53,541 nucleotides of DNA from a virus. Location of the stretch: positions 1 through 53,541 of the IMG/VR virus record IMGVR_UViG_3300002242_000923, one strand, 5' to 3'. A program made the translations under genes and the position numbers. Position 1 is the first letter of the stretch; every line of letters starts with the position of its first letter. The notes under the pieces are model-generated. The model was given only the letters and a program-made list of their open reading frames with translations. It did not search any database and had not been told where the DNA came from. Positions 25,849-34,252 of this stretch are shown piece by piece.

Positions 25849-26132
25849 TACTTTACTTCATATCCTAAGTCTTTAGCTGCAGTTAAGGATAGAGAACCTG
25901 ATCTCTCACCTTGTCTACGCGTACGTTTAACTTCATATTTATCAAAATGAACAAATCTACCTTTATGTTCAGCTACTTGATATACAGTACCTTCGCCATC
26001 TTGGAAGTGTCCACCAGTTCCCATTTCACTCTCTAACTTCTCAACAGTTTCCTTGAGTTCTTCTAGGTAAGCCTTGTATTGCTCTTTTTTCTTTTCTAAT
26101 TCGATGTACTTCACTTGTGTTTCAGTCAACAT
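25848..26132 (-). CDS. Coiled-coil protein with a C-terminal beta segment (94 aa)
   Basis: Residues 1-36 form a Lys/Glu coiled coil; the rest (HFQDGEGTVYQVAEHKGRFV, RTRRQGERSGSLS) is beta and basic. AAGGAGAG precedes the ATG. It may pair with the 25483 coiled coil. Confidence 0.62.
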   Translation of the reverse strand: MLTETQVKYIELEKKKEQYKAYLEELKETVEKLESEMGTGGHFQDGEGTVYQVAEHKGRFVHFDKYEVKRTRRQGERSGSLSLTAAKDLGYEVK

Positions 26133-26142
26133 AATACTCTCC

Positions 26143-26433
26143 TTATATATTGCCTTCTCTGTTATCGTCTTCTCTTAACATTGCTCTATCACACCAATTA
26201 TTAAATAATTTCATAATGGCTATGCTAGCCAATGGTTGAAATGGTCTCCATTTTTGAGTTGTCCAATATAGTATTTTCTTATTATATCGAATTGGTCTAA
26301 GTGTTTTCTTAGCATCTTCTTTAAATGTCATTTCATTAAAATTAAAATATAAGATTTGAGATTTTTCTATATCAATTATAATACAGTTTTTATTATCTAT
26401 AATATAGTTCTTATAATATTCTAAATCTTCCAT
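26143..26433 (-). CDS. Hypothetical protein (96 aa)
   Basis: Aromatic and basic (ILYFNFNEMTFKEDAKKTLR). AGGGAGAG precedes the ATG, and motif site 2 lies 24 bases upstream. It heads the set 26143-24615. No family recognised. Confidence 0.6.
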   Translation of the reverse strand: MEDLEYYKNYIIDNKNCIIIDIEKSQILYFNFNEMTFKEDAKKTLRPIRYNKKILYWTTQKWRPFQPLASIAIMKLFNNWCDRAMLREDDNREGNI

Positions 26434-26457
26434 AACTCTCCCTATACGAGAATTATT

Positions 26458-26467
26458 CGATTCGGTT
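26458..26467 (-). promoter_or_regulatory. AACAGAATCG-type motif (site 2, one mismatch)
   Basis: Reads AACCGAATCG, with C in place of A at position four. It is 24 bases before the 26433 start and directly after the stop of the 26469 gene. Confidence 0.6.
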
Positions 26468-26468
26468 T

Positions 26469-26708
26469 TTAAAATCCGGCGATTTTAAGGATTTCTGCGT
26501 CTGATAAGGTATCAGGGTTTATGCAATTGCATTTGTATAGATTAAAGTTACCTATATCTAATTTTTTAAGAAAGATACTTAATTGGGCAGCAGGTCCAAA
26601 TTTTTCTTCATTGTAACAGATATTAGCATGGTTTATTTCCATGTTCCACCTACACTCCTTAATAAACTCAGGGTCGGCGGATGTTTCGTATGTCTCTATA
26701 CCTGACAC
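26469..26708 (-). CDS. Hypothetical protein (79 aa) with uncertain start
   Basis: Frame from GTG at 26708: MSGIETYETSADPEFIKECR, ending DAEILKIAGF. The same frame stays open upstream to about 26845, inside the 26822 gene, but has no ATG/GTG/TTG there. The gene may therefore be longer and reached by a frameshift from the upstream gene, or it may use a rare start. It looks like real coding sequence by composition. Confidence 0.5.
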   Translation of the reverse strand: MSGIETYETSADPEFIKECRWNMEINHANICYNEEKFGPAAQLSIFLKKLDIGNFNLYKCNCINPDTLSDAEILKIAGF

Positions 26709-26821
26709 TGCTGCCTGCTTACCTCGCTGTCTTTCAGAAGAGTTAAATGCTTTTCTTAGATCATTGCATCTACTTGAATCTCTAGAGTTATTCTCTATAT
26801 ATATTTTTCTTTTATAAGGCT

Positions 26822-27166
26822 TTATGGTCTTGCTCCCAATGCTTTCTCTAATATTTCAGTATATTCTTCAGGATTTTTAGAAGAATATTTCTCCATTCTC
26901 CAGGGCAATAAAGATAAAGCTCTAGCTTGATAATCATTGCCCCAACTAGGTTCAGTATCACACCAACTTAATTCAGGCGCTATTGCTATTAACGTCTGCT
27001 TAAATATCCAAGCTAGCCTATAGTTATATTCGCCCACAACAGTTTTAGCTTTTTTATCCCAATGTTTTCTATCTTCTTCAAGCTGTTTAAACTCATGCAT
27101 ACCTTCTAAAACATCTGACTTAGAAGTCACACGTGCGGCCGCTTTTCTATTTCCGTAAGTTTTCAA
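26822..27166 (-). CDS. Hypothetical basic helical protein (114 aa)
   Basis: TTG start overlapping the end of the 27147 gene. It contains WDKKAKTVVGEYNYRLAWIF and WGNDYQARALSLLPWRMEKY. No motif recognised. See the next gene for a possible frameshift extension. Confidence 0.6.
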   Translation of the reverse strand: MKTYGNRKAAARVTSKSDVLEGMHEFKQLEEDRKHWDKKAKTVVGEYNYRLAWIFKQTLIAIAPELSWCDTEPSWGNDYQARALSLLPWRMEKYSSKNPEEYTEILEKALGARP

Positions 27167-27332
27167 TATGAAACCCTATTCCAATTATTCTATTATTATC
27201 TTCTGCTACTCTAAATATGCTAATTTTACCTACACTATCGCTATCTTCATAATACTCAACACCCTCTTCTATAAATATCTCATAGTAATCTGGATCAATG
27301 CGAGATTGCCATATTTTAGGTTTAATTTTCAC
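27147..27332 (-). CDS. Small acidic protein (61 aa)
   Basis: MKIKPKIWQSRIDPDYYEIF then an acidic beta segment. It overlaps both neighbours. AGGCGAAG lies upstream of the ATG. Function unknown. Confidence 0.58.
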   Translation of the reverse strand: MKIKPKIWQSRIDPDYYEIFIEEGVEYYEDSDSVGKISIFRVAEDNNRIIGIGFHIENLRK

Positions 27333-27525
27333 TTCGCCTTCTATCAGAGACTTTCATTTTATTGGCCATATTATGCTTCCAAGGTTTACATGCCATACAT
27401 CCACAGCCTATATGATTATTTTTATAATAACCTTTTTGTCTAGCTGTACACTTATGATTAACAAGTTTAAGTCTCTTCTTTTGCTTCAACTTAGCTTGTT
27501 CCTTTCTTGTGCCTTTATTTTTCAT
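27322..27525 (-). CDS. Small Cys/Lys-rich zinc-binding-type protein (67 aa)
   Basis: Starts MKNKGTRKEQAKLKQKKRLK; the core is GCGCMACKPWKHN, a likely Cys3/His metal site, preceded by another Cys (NHKCTARQKG). Many phages carry small proteins of this kind. I use the ATG at 27525. The longer frame to 27552 would start inside the upstream terminator stem-loop. TATAAC lies directly against the ATG. Confidence 0.6.
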   Translation of the reverse strand: MKNKGTRKEQAKLKQKKRLKLVNHKCTARQKGYYKNNHIGCGCMACKPWKHNMANKMKVSDRRRSEN

Positions 27526-27537
27526 GTTATATCCAAT

Positions 27538-27561
27538 AAAAAAGCCACTCAAAAGAGCGGC
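27538..27561 (-). terminator. Terminator on the minus strand, copy of the 17122 terminator
   Basis: Minus strand GCCGCTC-TTTT-GAGTGGC-TTTTTT; one G-T pair in a 7-bp stem. It lies 30 bases after the 27591 gene and differs by one base in the stem from the plus-strand terminator at 17122. Confidence 0.85.
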
Positions 27562-27590
27562 GAACGGAGGACAGAATTAACTGGACATCC

Positions 27591-28073
27591 TTATTTTTTG
27601 CTTTTGCCGCTTAAATATTTCTTCTTTTTCTTATTATTCTCATCACCGCGATTTAACTCTTGGGGAACATTTCTTACATTACTCGCAACATATCCCTTAT
27701 TGTTATCTTTACGATCTTGAGATAGCTTTCTTCCAGCTTTTTTCTCACTAGAAGCAAACCTTTTAGCTGCTGTTCCAGTATCCTGTTTATTGTGCCCTGA
27801 GCTGTGACCAGACTTACCATTCTGTCCAGATGTAGTCCCAGAACCACCCCTTTCACGTCTCTTGCCCTGTAGAACCTGCTGATAACTTCTTTCTTTATTT
27901 CCGGGCGTTTTGCGATCTCTGGCCAATTTCCCAAGCATTTTCTTATACTTAGCTGGATCTTTATCTTTCCAGTAGTTAGGGCCTTTATTAAGTTCTGACC
28001 CTAACTCGGTATCGAGCCAAGTTAAGTCTTCTAGTAATTCTGTGAGCGATTTCAATAGTTTATCATTTTCCAT
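27591..28073 (-). CDS. Basic low-complexity protein with a possible HNH-like C-terminus
   Basis: 160 residues from ATG 28073, set by the leaderless promoter six bases upstream. Helical N-terminus (LLKSLTELLEDLTWLDTEL), a Gly/Ser/Lys-rich middle, then AGRKLSQDRKDNNKGYVASN and NVPQELNRG. This end recalls small phage proteins with a degenerate HNH pattern (D-x-x-N-N-x-x-x-x-N), but no full catalytic set is visible. It is a single-gene unit with its own promoter and terminator, a layout suited to an independently acquired gene. Confidence 0.6.
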   Translation of the reverse strand: MENDKLLKSLTELLEDLTWLDTELGSELNKGPNYWKDKDPAKYKKMLGKLARDRKTPGNKERSYQQVLQGKRRERGGSGTTSGQNGKSGHSSGHNKQDTGTAAKRFASSEKKAGRKLSQDRKDNNKGYVASNVRNVPQELNRGDENNKKKKKYLSGKSKK

Positions 28074-28079
28074 GCTTAT

Positions 28080-28085
28080 ATTATA
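28080..28085 (-). promoter_or_regulatory. TATAAT box six bases before ATG 28073 (leaderless promoter)
   Basis: Minus strand GTGGTATAATATAAGCATG. It overlaps the stop codon of the 28081 gene. The spacing predicts transcription starting at the start codon. Confidence 0.65.
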
Positions 28086-28227
28086 CCACAGACTTTCTTC
28101 CAAACTTTACGCAAAATCTATCATGGTCACTTATATTTAAACACTCTATAACGCCTATTATTTGCAAAACTTTAAAGAAGTGATAAGAAACAAGTTTATT
28201 ATTAAATCTGATCTCAGAACTTCTCAC
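28081..28227 (-). CDS. Mini-protein (48 aa), coupled
   Basis: GTG start overlapping the previous stop (TTGTGAG). MRSSEIRFNNKLVSYHFFKV, then LQIIGVIECLNISD. It has the size and hydrophobic spacing of the LxxLxhhD family. Probably real because of the overlap at both ends, but unproven. Confidence 0.45.
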   Translation of the reverse strand: MRSSEIRFNNKLVSYHFFKVLQIIGVIECLNISDHDRFCVKFGRKSVV

Positions 28228-28370
28228 AATAATCCCAGTTTTTCCAATGTAACCCTTATCATATCGAACATATACATGCGCTTAGTTATGCCAAATTTAT
28301 CCAGTAGTGACTTATATTTTTCATAATAATTACAACCTAAATCTGTATGGTAATTCTGTTGTTTCTTCAT
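28224..28370 (-). CDS. Mini-protein (48 aa), coupled
   Basis: Starts MKKQQNYHTDLGCNYYEKYK and continues as a helix ending TLEKLGLL. The ATG at 28370 has GGATGAG upstream and lies inside the end of the 28330 gene; its stop overlaps the next GTG. The pattern YKSLLDKFGITKRMYMF resembles other small helical proteins here. Confidence 0.45.
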   Translation of the reverse strand: MKKQQNYHTDLGCNYYEKYKSLLDKFGITKRMYMFDMIRVTLEKLGLL

Positions 28371-28539
28371 AGCTCATCCCATAAGTTGACACTGCTTCCA
28401 GTTCACCCTCTAATAAAATCATCTCTGCAACATATTCTTCTAATTGGTCAACCTGCGTTTTCACGTCAGCTAATGTAAAAACTTTGGGTGAGCCATCTTC
28501 TATCCTAATGTGTTGTCTTAAGTTCGATCCAATAGTCAT
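28330..28539 (-). CDS. Small acidic protein (69 aa)
   Basis: Begins MTIGSNLRQHIRIEDG and continues into a helical acidic segment (TQVDQLEEYVAEMILLEGEL). AGGGAGG suits the second ATG (28539). Function unknown. Confidence 0.58.
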   Translation of the reverse strand: MTIGSNLRQHIRIEDGSPKVFTLADVKTQVDQLEEYVAEMILLEGELEAVSTYGMSYEETTELPYRFRL

Positions 28540-28589
28540 CATCCCTCCCTAGAAATCTCATTTTATGATATATAATGCTACTTTTAGCC

Positions 28590-28778
28590 TTACAAGTCAA
28601 GTTCATCTTTCATATACTTTAAATCATGGTCTACTTTATACATGCGACCTTGAAGTGTACACACATAAACTCCATATCTATCCTTGTATAAAGAAGCTAC
28701 ATCTTGTTTATATACTTTTAATTCATACTGAACTATGTCTCCAGTTTCTTTGTCTTTTCTTAACCCTATAAATTTCAC
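28590..28778 (-). CDS. Small protein (62 aa)
   Basis: Beta-rich (GDIVQYELKVYKQDVASLYK, VYVCTLQGRMYKVD), SH3-like in size. AGGAGATTA precedes the ATG. Function unknown. Confidence 0.58.
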   Translation of the reverse strand: MKFIGLRKDKETGDIVQYELKVYKQDVASLYKDRYGVYVCTLQGRMYKVDHDLKYMKDELDL

Positions 28779-28779
28779 A

Positions 28780-29088
28780 TTAATCTCCTAATATTGTTTT
28801 ATCTGCTATTTTATTATTATGCTTTTCTTGAATTTCTTCGTAAATAGGAATCCAACCGGATTCAGGTATACAAACTTCTATATTCTCATTGATTAATCTA
28901 AGTCCATAATACTTACCGTTATTAGCTTCATATCTACCAACCATGCCTTCTTTATTACAGGCTTGAACTACTAGCATTTGTTGTTTAAATAATACAGAAT
29001 ATTTATAGTATTCACTATTTGAATATTGACTGTCGAAGTTTATAACTACTTCTATATCTGGTTCAACTAATTGTCTTATTTCCACCAT
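28780..29088 (-). CDS. Hypothetical protein (102 aa)
   Basis: Beta-rich (SVLFKQQMLVVQACNKEG, LRLINENIEVCIPESGW). One base separates it from the next gene. GAGGGAATG lies upstream. No recognised family. Confidence 0.6.
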   Translation of the reverse strand: MVEIRQLVEPDIEVVINFDSQYSNSEYYKYSVLFKQQMLVVQACNKEGMVGRYEANNGKYYGLRLINENIEVCIPESGWIPIYEEIQEKHNNKIADKTILGD

Positions 29089-29135
29089 TTCATTCCCTCA
29101 TGCATTATAACTATTAAAAGCCGTTGCTGTTCACT

Positions 29136-29468
29136 TTAGTTCAAGGAGTCTGTGAGTATTGCGTCAGATAAATCAGATTCAATGGTGTTAACTTTAGTTT
29201 CTAAATTATCAATGGTATCTTGAAGTTCATCTCTAAATATGCCAGCACAATCTTGAGCACTCTCGGCTTCCCCAAAAGCATCATTAGCTAAATCTTTAGT
29301 TTCGTCTAAGCAATTGTTTATATCTCGCATTTCATCTTCTAAGTGTACGCACCTATCTGTAAGGTCACACACTTGCTCTTCTAACTCATGTATTAAGTTA
29401 CATAACCTTTCAATCTCGTATTTTGAATCAAATTTCATCTCTAATTGATTTTTCGTATCTTTCGACAT
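29136..29468 (-). CDS. Acidic coiled-coil protein (110 aa)
   Basis: Continuous heptad-like helix with Cys spaced along it (CNLIHELEEQVCDLTDRC). It overlaps the homing endonuclease gene by 41 bases. It may be a filament or oligomer former; function unknown. Confidence 0.6.
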   Translation of the reverse strand: MSKDTKNQLEMKFDSKYEIERLCNLIHELEEQVCDLTDRCVHLEDEMRDINNCLDETKDLANDAFGEAESAQDCAGIFRDELQDTIDNLETKVNTIESDLSDAILTDSLN

Positions 29469-30162
29469 ATATATTCACCTCATTTATTTTTTCTTTTATA
29501 AAAGCATTAAGTCTATCTTTTTCCCAATAAGGTATTCTTATCAAAGTTATATCATTTTCTTTACATAATTTGTCTTTTAATTTATCTCTTTTTTGTACTT
29601 CTATAAGTTCTTCTGGTTTATTTTTATTCCAAGGTTCATAGTGTTGCCTTCCATCGTATTCAAATGCTAACTTTAATTCTTCACAGTAGCCGTCTAATTC
29701 TAAATTTCGTCCAGTTTGTGGATTTTTAAGGAAGTTAGGTCTAACATTTGGAAAACTTTTATTGAACTTTGCTTCAAATATTTTTCTAACTTCATTTTCA
29801 TTATATCCTGCTGAACAATATTGACACTTAATTAACCAACTTTGTTTCGTCAAGTACCCTTTGCTTTGTCCACAATCAATACAACTAGTCATATAATGTT
29901 TACAATTTTTACCACTATATTGTCTAATTATATAGTCATCAAAATTAACATTAGTATACTTTTTTCTATCTGCTGATCTATCGTAATTATTAGCGTTAAC
30001 ACATGCATGGCATAATCCAGGGTTTTTACCACTATCATCATAACCTTTTCTTTGATAACCTCTACTTTTATTACAATTATTACAATAATGATTATAAAAT
30101 TTACGTTTACTAGTTTTACTATCTAGTCTTTGTTTTTCAATATAATCATTCAAGTCTATCAT
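29428..30162 (-). CDS. EDxHD-type (Vsr-like) homing endonuclease with zinc ribbons
   Basis: Residues 20-130 hold three Cys-pair sets (CNNCNKSRGY, CHAC, CIDCGQSKGY, CQYC). The C-terminal nuclease has LELDGYCEELKLAFEYDGRQ followed by HYEPW and ITLIRIPYW, as in the I-Bth0305I/Vsr-like EDxHD family. Leaderless start: TATAAC is six bases before the ATG. The 3' end overlaps the 29136 gene, suggesting insertion next to or into a former gene. Confidence 0.8.
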   Translation of the reverse strand: MIDLNDYIEKQRLDSKTSKRKFYNHYCNNCNKSRGYQRKGYDDSGKNPGLCHACVNANNYDRSADRKKYTNVNFDDYIIRQYSGKNCKHYMTSCIDCGQSKGYLTKQSWLIKCQYCSAGYNENEVRKIFEAKFNKSFPNVRPNFLKNPQTGRNLELDGYCEELKLAFEYDGRQHYEPWNKNKPEELIEVQKRDKLKDKLCKENDITLIRIPYWEKDRLNAFIKEKINEVNIYVERYEKSIRDEI

Positions 30163-30168
30163 TATTAT

Positions 30169-30174
30169 GTTATA
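30169..30174 (-). promoter_or_regulatory. TATAAC box six bases before ATG 30162 (leaderless promoter)
   Basis: Minus strand TAGTATAACATAATAATG. Same six-base geometry as the plus-strand HNH gene at 33683, also TATAAC. Confidence 0.6.
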
Positions 30175-30202
30175 CTAATGCTTACTATTTTAACCCATAT
30201 TC

Positions 30203-31750
30203 TTATTTTCTTCCATTCGGTATCTTTACTGTTTTTGCCCAAGGCCTATCTTTGAAAGGATGATTTTCTGTACCGTCTTTACTTATGATAAACACTGTGT
30301 TTGGAAACTTACCATTTGCTCCAACTAGCGCCTTTTCATCAATATCAGAATAGTAACCATCTGTAATGAAGATCGCTAAATCTGGTCTATTCTTAGCGAT
30401 AACATTAAAGGATTCTGCTAAACAGGTACCGCCAGATTGAACCTTGCTATGATCTAAACGTTCACCGCGCTTATACTTTTCACGGTAGTAATTGCTTGTG
30501 TGAAATAAATTAAGCATACATTTTCTAGCACCAATCTTTAAAAATTCATCTACAATATCAAGGAACTCATTTAATTCCTCAGTAGAGATTGAACCAGAAC
30601 TATCTGCGAAAATATCTAATTCAGGTTGTTCACCGTTTCTGCTGCCTGGAGCTTTATTACCAAACCTTCTAGATTTTCTACTCCAAGACTTAACTCTAAA
30701 GTTAGCTGGAAGAGAAGATTTAAGAGCTTGCATAATAATTCTTTTATAATCTAATTCATTTTTTCTCATTTTAATATGATCTAGCAAGTCTTTAATGTGA
30801 CCTGGAACATCATCATGTCCAAATCTAGACTTAACCATTGCGCGTTTAACTAGATCTTCAGTGGCCTCAAGCATATCACGCTCTTCACCAGAACCATCCC
30901 AATGATGAACATCATGCCCTGTTGGCATATCACCAGTTGCAGCACCACCTCCAGCATTGCCTTGACCATTTCCATTGCCTTGGCCATCTCCATTTCCATC
31001 GCCTTGTTGATCTTGTGGATCAGGATCTTTAAACCTAGTCATTAATTTCTCATAATACTCCTCAGCTGGTGCTCTCGATGGCCAAGGTGTTTGTTTACCT
31101 GTTTTCTTATCGGTGTCAAAGAAATCCCTTATAAAGATTCCTGATCCACAACAATTAGGGTTATCACATTGTTCACCTGATTCACCTGGTTTTTTGGGAG
31201 GACATTGCGGACAACCATCAGGTAGATCTTTAATATATTGATTGATTGACATATCCATTGCTATATTCATTAACTGGCGTTTATGAGATGATAATTTCAT
31301 GAAGGGTATTCTTAGTGGGTGCTTGTGAGTGATGTGATACAATTCATGTAATAGCACTGCCTTTCTTTGCTTATCGTTCATTTTACGACAAAAGAAATGA
31401 GGGTTAATCATTAAATCCCATCGCTTAAGTTCTGCGTTAAACATAACACCAGCTGTCGGAAGCATGTGTGAGTATGTAATATTCATACATTGTAAAACTG
31501 ATCCCATAAAAGGATTAGATTTGGTTGTACTAAAAATTGCCGTTTGTAGACCTTGCTTTTGTTCTTCTGCACTAACTGCTTCAACCTTTGCTGCCTCTAA
31601 TGCCTCTTCACGAGAACGAATACCAGCTTCTTTAGCTCTCTTTTTAAGGTCGGCTAACTTCTTTGCTTCTTGATCTGATAAGTCAGCTTGTGCAGCTTGA
31701 GCTGCCACTTTAGCTTGCGACTGTAAAGAATTTGTTTTTTTATCACTCAT
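30203..31750 (-). CDS. VWA-like metallopeptidase-family protein (partner of MoxR-type AAA ATPase)
   Basis: 515 residues. Residues 1-70 are an Ala/Lys-rich coiled coil. A metallopeptidase-like domain has HELYHITHKH (zinc HExxH at 135-139). A Cys cluster lies near 180-201 (CPQCPP, CDNPNCCG), then a Gly/Asn/Asp-rich linker. The C-terminal VWA-like domain starts with DIFADSSGSIS (MIDAS DxSxS, 383-387). These are the DUF2201 and VWA-like domains known to pair with MoxR AAA ATPases. The AAA gene is at 32456. GGAGG precedes the ATG and motif site 3 is 30 bases upstream. Likely remodels or cuts a target complex; the substrate is unknown. Confidence 0.85.
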   Translation of the reverse strand: MSDKKTNSLQSQAKVAAQAAQADLSDQEAKKLADLKKRAKEAGIRSREEALEAAKVEAVSAEEQKQGLQTAIFSTTKSNPFMGSVLQCMNITYSHMLPTAGVMFNAELKRWDLMINPHFFCRKMNDKQRKAVLLHELYHITHKHPLRIPFMKLSSHKRQLMNIAMDMSINQYIKDLPDGCPQCPPKKPGESGEQCDNPNCCGSGIFIRDFFDTDKKTGKQTPWPSRAPAEEYYEKLMTRFKDPDPQDQQGDGNGDGQGNGNGQGNAGGGAATGDMPTGHDVHHWDGSGEERDMLEATEDLVKRAMVKSRFGHDDVPGHIKDLLDHIKMRKNELDYKRIIMQALKSSLPANFRVKSWSRKSRRFGNKAPGSRNGEQPELDIFADSSGSISTEELNEFLDIVDEFLKIGARKCMLNLFHTSNYYREKYKRGERLDHSKVQSGGTCLAESFNVIAKNRPDLAIFITDGYYSDIDEKALVGANGKFPNTVFIISKDGTENHPFKDRPWAKTVKIPNGRK

Positions 31751-31780
31751 TATGCCTCCACATTGTTTCTATTTTATAAT

Positions 31781-31790
31781 CGATTCTGTT
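31781..31790 (-). promoter_or_regulatory. AACAGAATCG promoter-like motif (site 3)
   Basis: Exact match overlapping the stop codon of the 31789 gene, 30 bases before the VWA gene start. Confidence 0.7.
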
Positions 31791-32355
31791 AAGGCGATTT
31801 CTTAGTCTTAGCAGCTTCTTTAAGCGCTTTTTTGTGTTCGCGCTTTACTCTTGCAGCTTCGGCTTTTTTCTCAGCTTCGGCTTTTTTCTCAGCGGGTGTT
31901 TTAGTTTTTCTTAGATTTGGCTCATCAAAGTCTAACGAGTAATCCATTAACATTCCATCTACCATTAATTCATCAAACTCTTTATCATTAAGCTTGACAT
32001 ATGATTGAGGGGCTTTGAAAGAATAACTAACTGAATTCGTTTTCTTTTTGCTATTACGACCCCAATAACTAATTATATCATCTGCTGTTATTTTTAAATA
32101 AACTCCGGTATAAACTTTAGTTTCAGGATAATAGACGTAATCCTTAATTTCTTTACCATAAAAAGAACCAAACCCTCTCTTGTATGGATCACTGGGATCA
32201 ATTTCATGATTCTTAATAATCTCATCGGCTATAGATACTAAATTAGTAATTATCTCATGTGTCTTATGTCCAGTTATAGCTTGTATTGCATACATCATAG
32301 ACTTACAAAATTGATAACTTCTATTTACTTTTCTCGGTTTTCTTGGACCGCCCAT
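31789..32355 (-). CDS. Hypothetical protein (188 aa), paralogous family member 1
   Basis: Start at 32355 (AGGAGG eight bases upstream). The N-terminal helix SMMYAIQAITGHKTHEIITN aligns with LIFMLAGLAKVSHKEVWCQL (34528 gene) and LIDLLISITSHNKQEIWVNL (35053 gene). The C-terminus is a Lys/Ala/Glu tail (AEKKAEAEKKAEAARVKREH). It lies between the AAA and VWA genes, so it may be part of that system. Confidence 0.65.
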   Translation of the reverse strand: MGGPRKPRKVNRSYQFCKSMMYAIQAITGHKTHEIITNLVSIADEIIKNHEIDPSDPYKRGFGSFYGKEIKDYVYYPETKVYTGVYLKITADDIISYWGRNSKKKTNSVSYSFKAPQSYVKLNDKEFDELMVDGMLMDYSLDFDEPNLRKTKTPAEKKAEAEKKAEAARVKREHKKALKEAAKTKKSP

Positions 32356-32391
32356 ATCTATTTCCTCCTGCAATTATTATTTACATCATGT

Positions 32392-32427
32392 AAAAAGCCG
32401 CACGGACAAAGGGATAAACCGTGCGGC
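32392..32427 (-). terminator. Terminator after the MoxR-type AAA gene
   Basis: Minus strand GCCGCACGG / CCGTGCGGC (9-bp perfect stem, 13-base loop) followed by TTTTT. It lies 28 bases after the AAA stop. Confidence 0.9.
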
Positions 32428-32455
32428 AACTATTTCTCACTATTCAGTGAGTGGT

Positions 32456-33613
32456 TTATTTTTTCTTAAGACCTCTGTCGATTCTAATATTACCTTTAAG
32501 TACTTTTGTTAGATCTGGGTGTCTCTTAACGAAATCCTTGAAGAATGCTGCGATAGAACCCTTAGATTGTTTAAATCCACATGCTTTGATTAGGTTGATA
32601 GCTTGATCTGATGGGATAACTTTAGCAACTTCTGCCATTGTATCTTCACCAACTAAACCTTTCTCTTTGTTATCGCTCTTATTACAAGAATAATTCATAG
32701 TGATTGACTCAACAGTAACTGCAATCATGTCACCTTTATATGCATTTGGATCTGATTGTTTCTCAAGTCTATTGAACGCTTTCTTACGTTCTGTAAGAAG
32801 ATCTTTTGCGGTAACTGGTGCTTCATCATAGCAAAACTTATGATATTCATTTCCAATATCACGCCCTAAAATAGAACACATTGTTTCCCTATGTAGTCTT
32901 CTATCTTCACCAACACCAGCGTTTTCAGCTGCATTAACTTTTGACCAAGTTCTTGGTGAGATATATTTACCGTCATCTGCAATCGATTTAGTGTCTTTAT
33001 AAACCCAAACACCTGATTTAATGAACATTTGAACATTGTCATTCCACTTCTTACTATCGATGTGATCAATAAAAGAAATAGCATCATATTCAATTTCATA
33101 CTCTTCAAATCTATTTTTAAGTGCAGCATCCATTGCGTTAACATCGTATTCTGCAGTATCTGGGTTAATACAACTAACAATAATCCAACCTGGAGGTAAA
33201 GTATAGTTATGAACGACTCTATCTGTTAGCATCTGCATTAGGCAATTCATTACACCTGTTGTACCACGGTTAGGCTCTTCCAAAAGAATGATTCCTGAAC
33301 CTGATGTTGGCCAAAATTCTGGTAGTAAATGTTTAGTACGATCTACTCCGTTTTCGTCTTTACCTTCAGAAGGAAAACCAATTAGATCTGGTGCTTCCAT
33401 ATACGCGATACGTAGATCAAGAAAACCATATTCTGGATTCTTGTCAATTCCAATTTCAGGAAAACCTGTGGTTCTCATTTTATCTCTGAATAATTGACAA
33501 ATTGCTGACTTACCAAGTCCTGCATCGCCTGTAAATAATGGATTAAAAATGTCTCCATTTTGTCTAGCTTTTGTCGTTAGTTTTAATACTTCTAAAATTC
33601 TAATTGGTTTCAA
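32456..33613 (-). CDS. MoxR-type AAA+ ATPase
   Basis: 385 residues. Walker A GDAGLGKS (29-36), Walker B IILLEEPNRG (from 108), sensor/arginine-finger region LKNRFEEYEI. It is the ATPase half of the MoxR/VWA-like pair; the VWA partner is at 30203. AAAGGAG precedes the ATG, and a one-mismatch AACAGAATCG motif is 35 bases upstream. A strong terminator follows, so ATPase and partner can be made at different levels. Confidence 0.85.
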   Translation of the reverse strand: MKPIRILEVLKLTTKARQNGDIFNPLFTGDAGLGKSAICQLFRDKMRTTGFPEIGIDKNPEYGFLDLRIAYMEAPDLIGFPSEGKDENGVDRTKHLLPEFWPTSGSGIILLEEPNRGTTGVMNCLMQMLTDRVVHNYTLPPGWIIVSCINPDTAEYDVNAMDAALKNRFEEYEIEYDAISFIDHIDSKKWNDNVQMFIKSGVWVYKDTKSIADDGKYISPRTWSKVNAAENAGVGEDRRLHRETMCSILGRDIGNEYHKFCYDEAPVTAKDLLTERKKAFNRLEKQSDPNAYKGDMIAVTVESITMNYSCNKSDNKEKGLVGEDTMAEVAKVIPSDQAINLIKACGFKQSKGSIAAFFKDFVKRHPDLTKVLKGNIRIDRGLKKK

Positions 33614-33648
33614 AAAAATCTCCTTTGTTAGATTCGATACATTTATAT

Positions 33649-33658
33649 CGAATCTGTT
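33649..33658 (-). promoter_or_regulatory. AACAGAATCG-type motif (site 4, one mismatch)
   Basis: Reads AACAGATTCG, 35 bases before the AAA gene start. It is divergent from the leaderless HNH promoter at 33671. Confidence 0.65.
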
Positions 33659-33670
33659 TTATTATTTAAG

Positions 33671-33676
33671 TATAAC
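33671..33676 (+). promoter_or_regulatory. TATAAC box six bases before ATG 33683 (leaderless promoter)
   Basis: TTAAGTATAACATAAGCATG. The last nine bases before ATG match those of the 28073 gene (ATAAGC spacer in both). Confidence 0.6.
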
Positions 33677-33682
33677 ATAAGC

Positions 33683-34252
33683 ATGAAAACGTGCACAAAA
33701 TGTAAAAAGTATAAAGAATTAAATTGCTTTTCTAAACAAAAAACTGGCAAACTTGGAGTTAGGTCTATTTGTAAAGAGTGCAATCGTGGCACTTCAAATG
33801 ATAAACTTTTAAACAGAAAATGTTTATTTTGTAATAATACAATGAACACTTTAACTTCTTATAAAAAATATTGCAATAGTAATTGCAAACAAAAACACTA
33901 TCGAAATAAAAATCCACAGCAAAACTACTTAACTAATAAAAAATGGAAAAAATTAAATAAAGATCATATAAATAGTCAAAGTAGAAAAGCATACAGTATA
34001 AATCCATCTAAATATATAGCTAAAACTAGAAAAAGACAAGCTCAAAAACTTAATGCTACATTACTAGGTTACGATTTAGAATTAGAAAATATCTACCTAA
34101 GTTGCCCTAAAGGAAGTGAAGTTCATCATATAATTCCTTTACAAGAATTTTCAGACACAGTAAGTGGTTTACATGTACCTTGGAATTTACAGATCTTAAC
34201 TAAAGAAGAACATGTTAAGGCACATAGATTACTTAAGAGTCGGTTTTCTTAA
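33683..34252 (+). CDS. HNH homing endonuclease (paralogue of 20356 gene)
   Basis: 189 residues. Zinc Cys pairs (CTKCKKYKE, CKEC, CLFC) and the C-terminal HNH: CPKGSEVHHIIPLQ, then SGLHVPWNLQIL. The same C-terminal block occurs in the minus-strand HNH at 20356. It is a solitary plus-strand gene in a minus-strand region with its own leaderless promoter, and its end overlaps the convergent 34233 gene by 20 bases. Confidence 0.85.
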   Translation: MKTCTKCKKYKELNCFSKQKTGKLGVRSICKECNRGTSNDKLLNRKCLFCNNTMNTLTSYKKYCNSNCKQKHYRNKNPQQNYLTNKKWKKLNKDHINSQSRKAYSINPSKYIAKTRKRQAQKLNATLLGYDLELENIYLSCPKGSEVHHIIPLQEFSDTVSGLHVPWNLQILTKEEHVKAHRLLKSRFS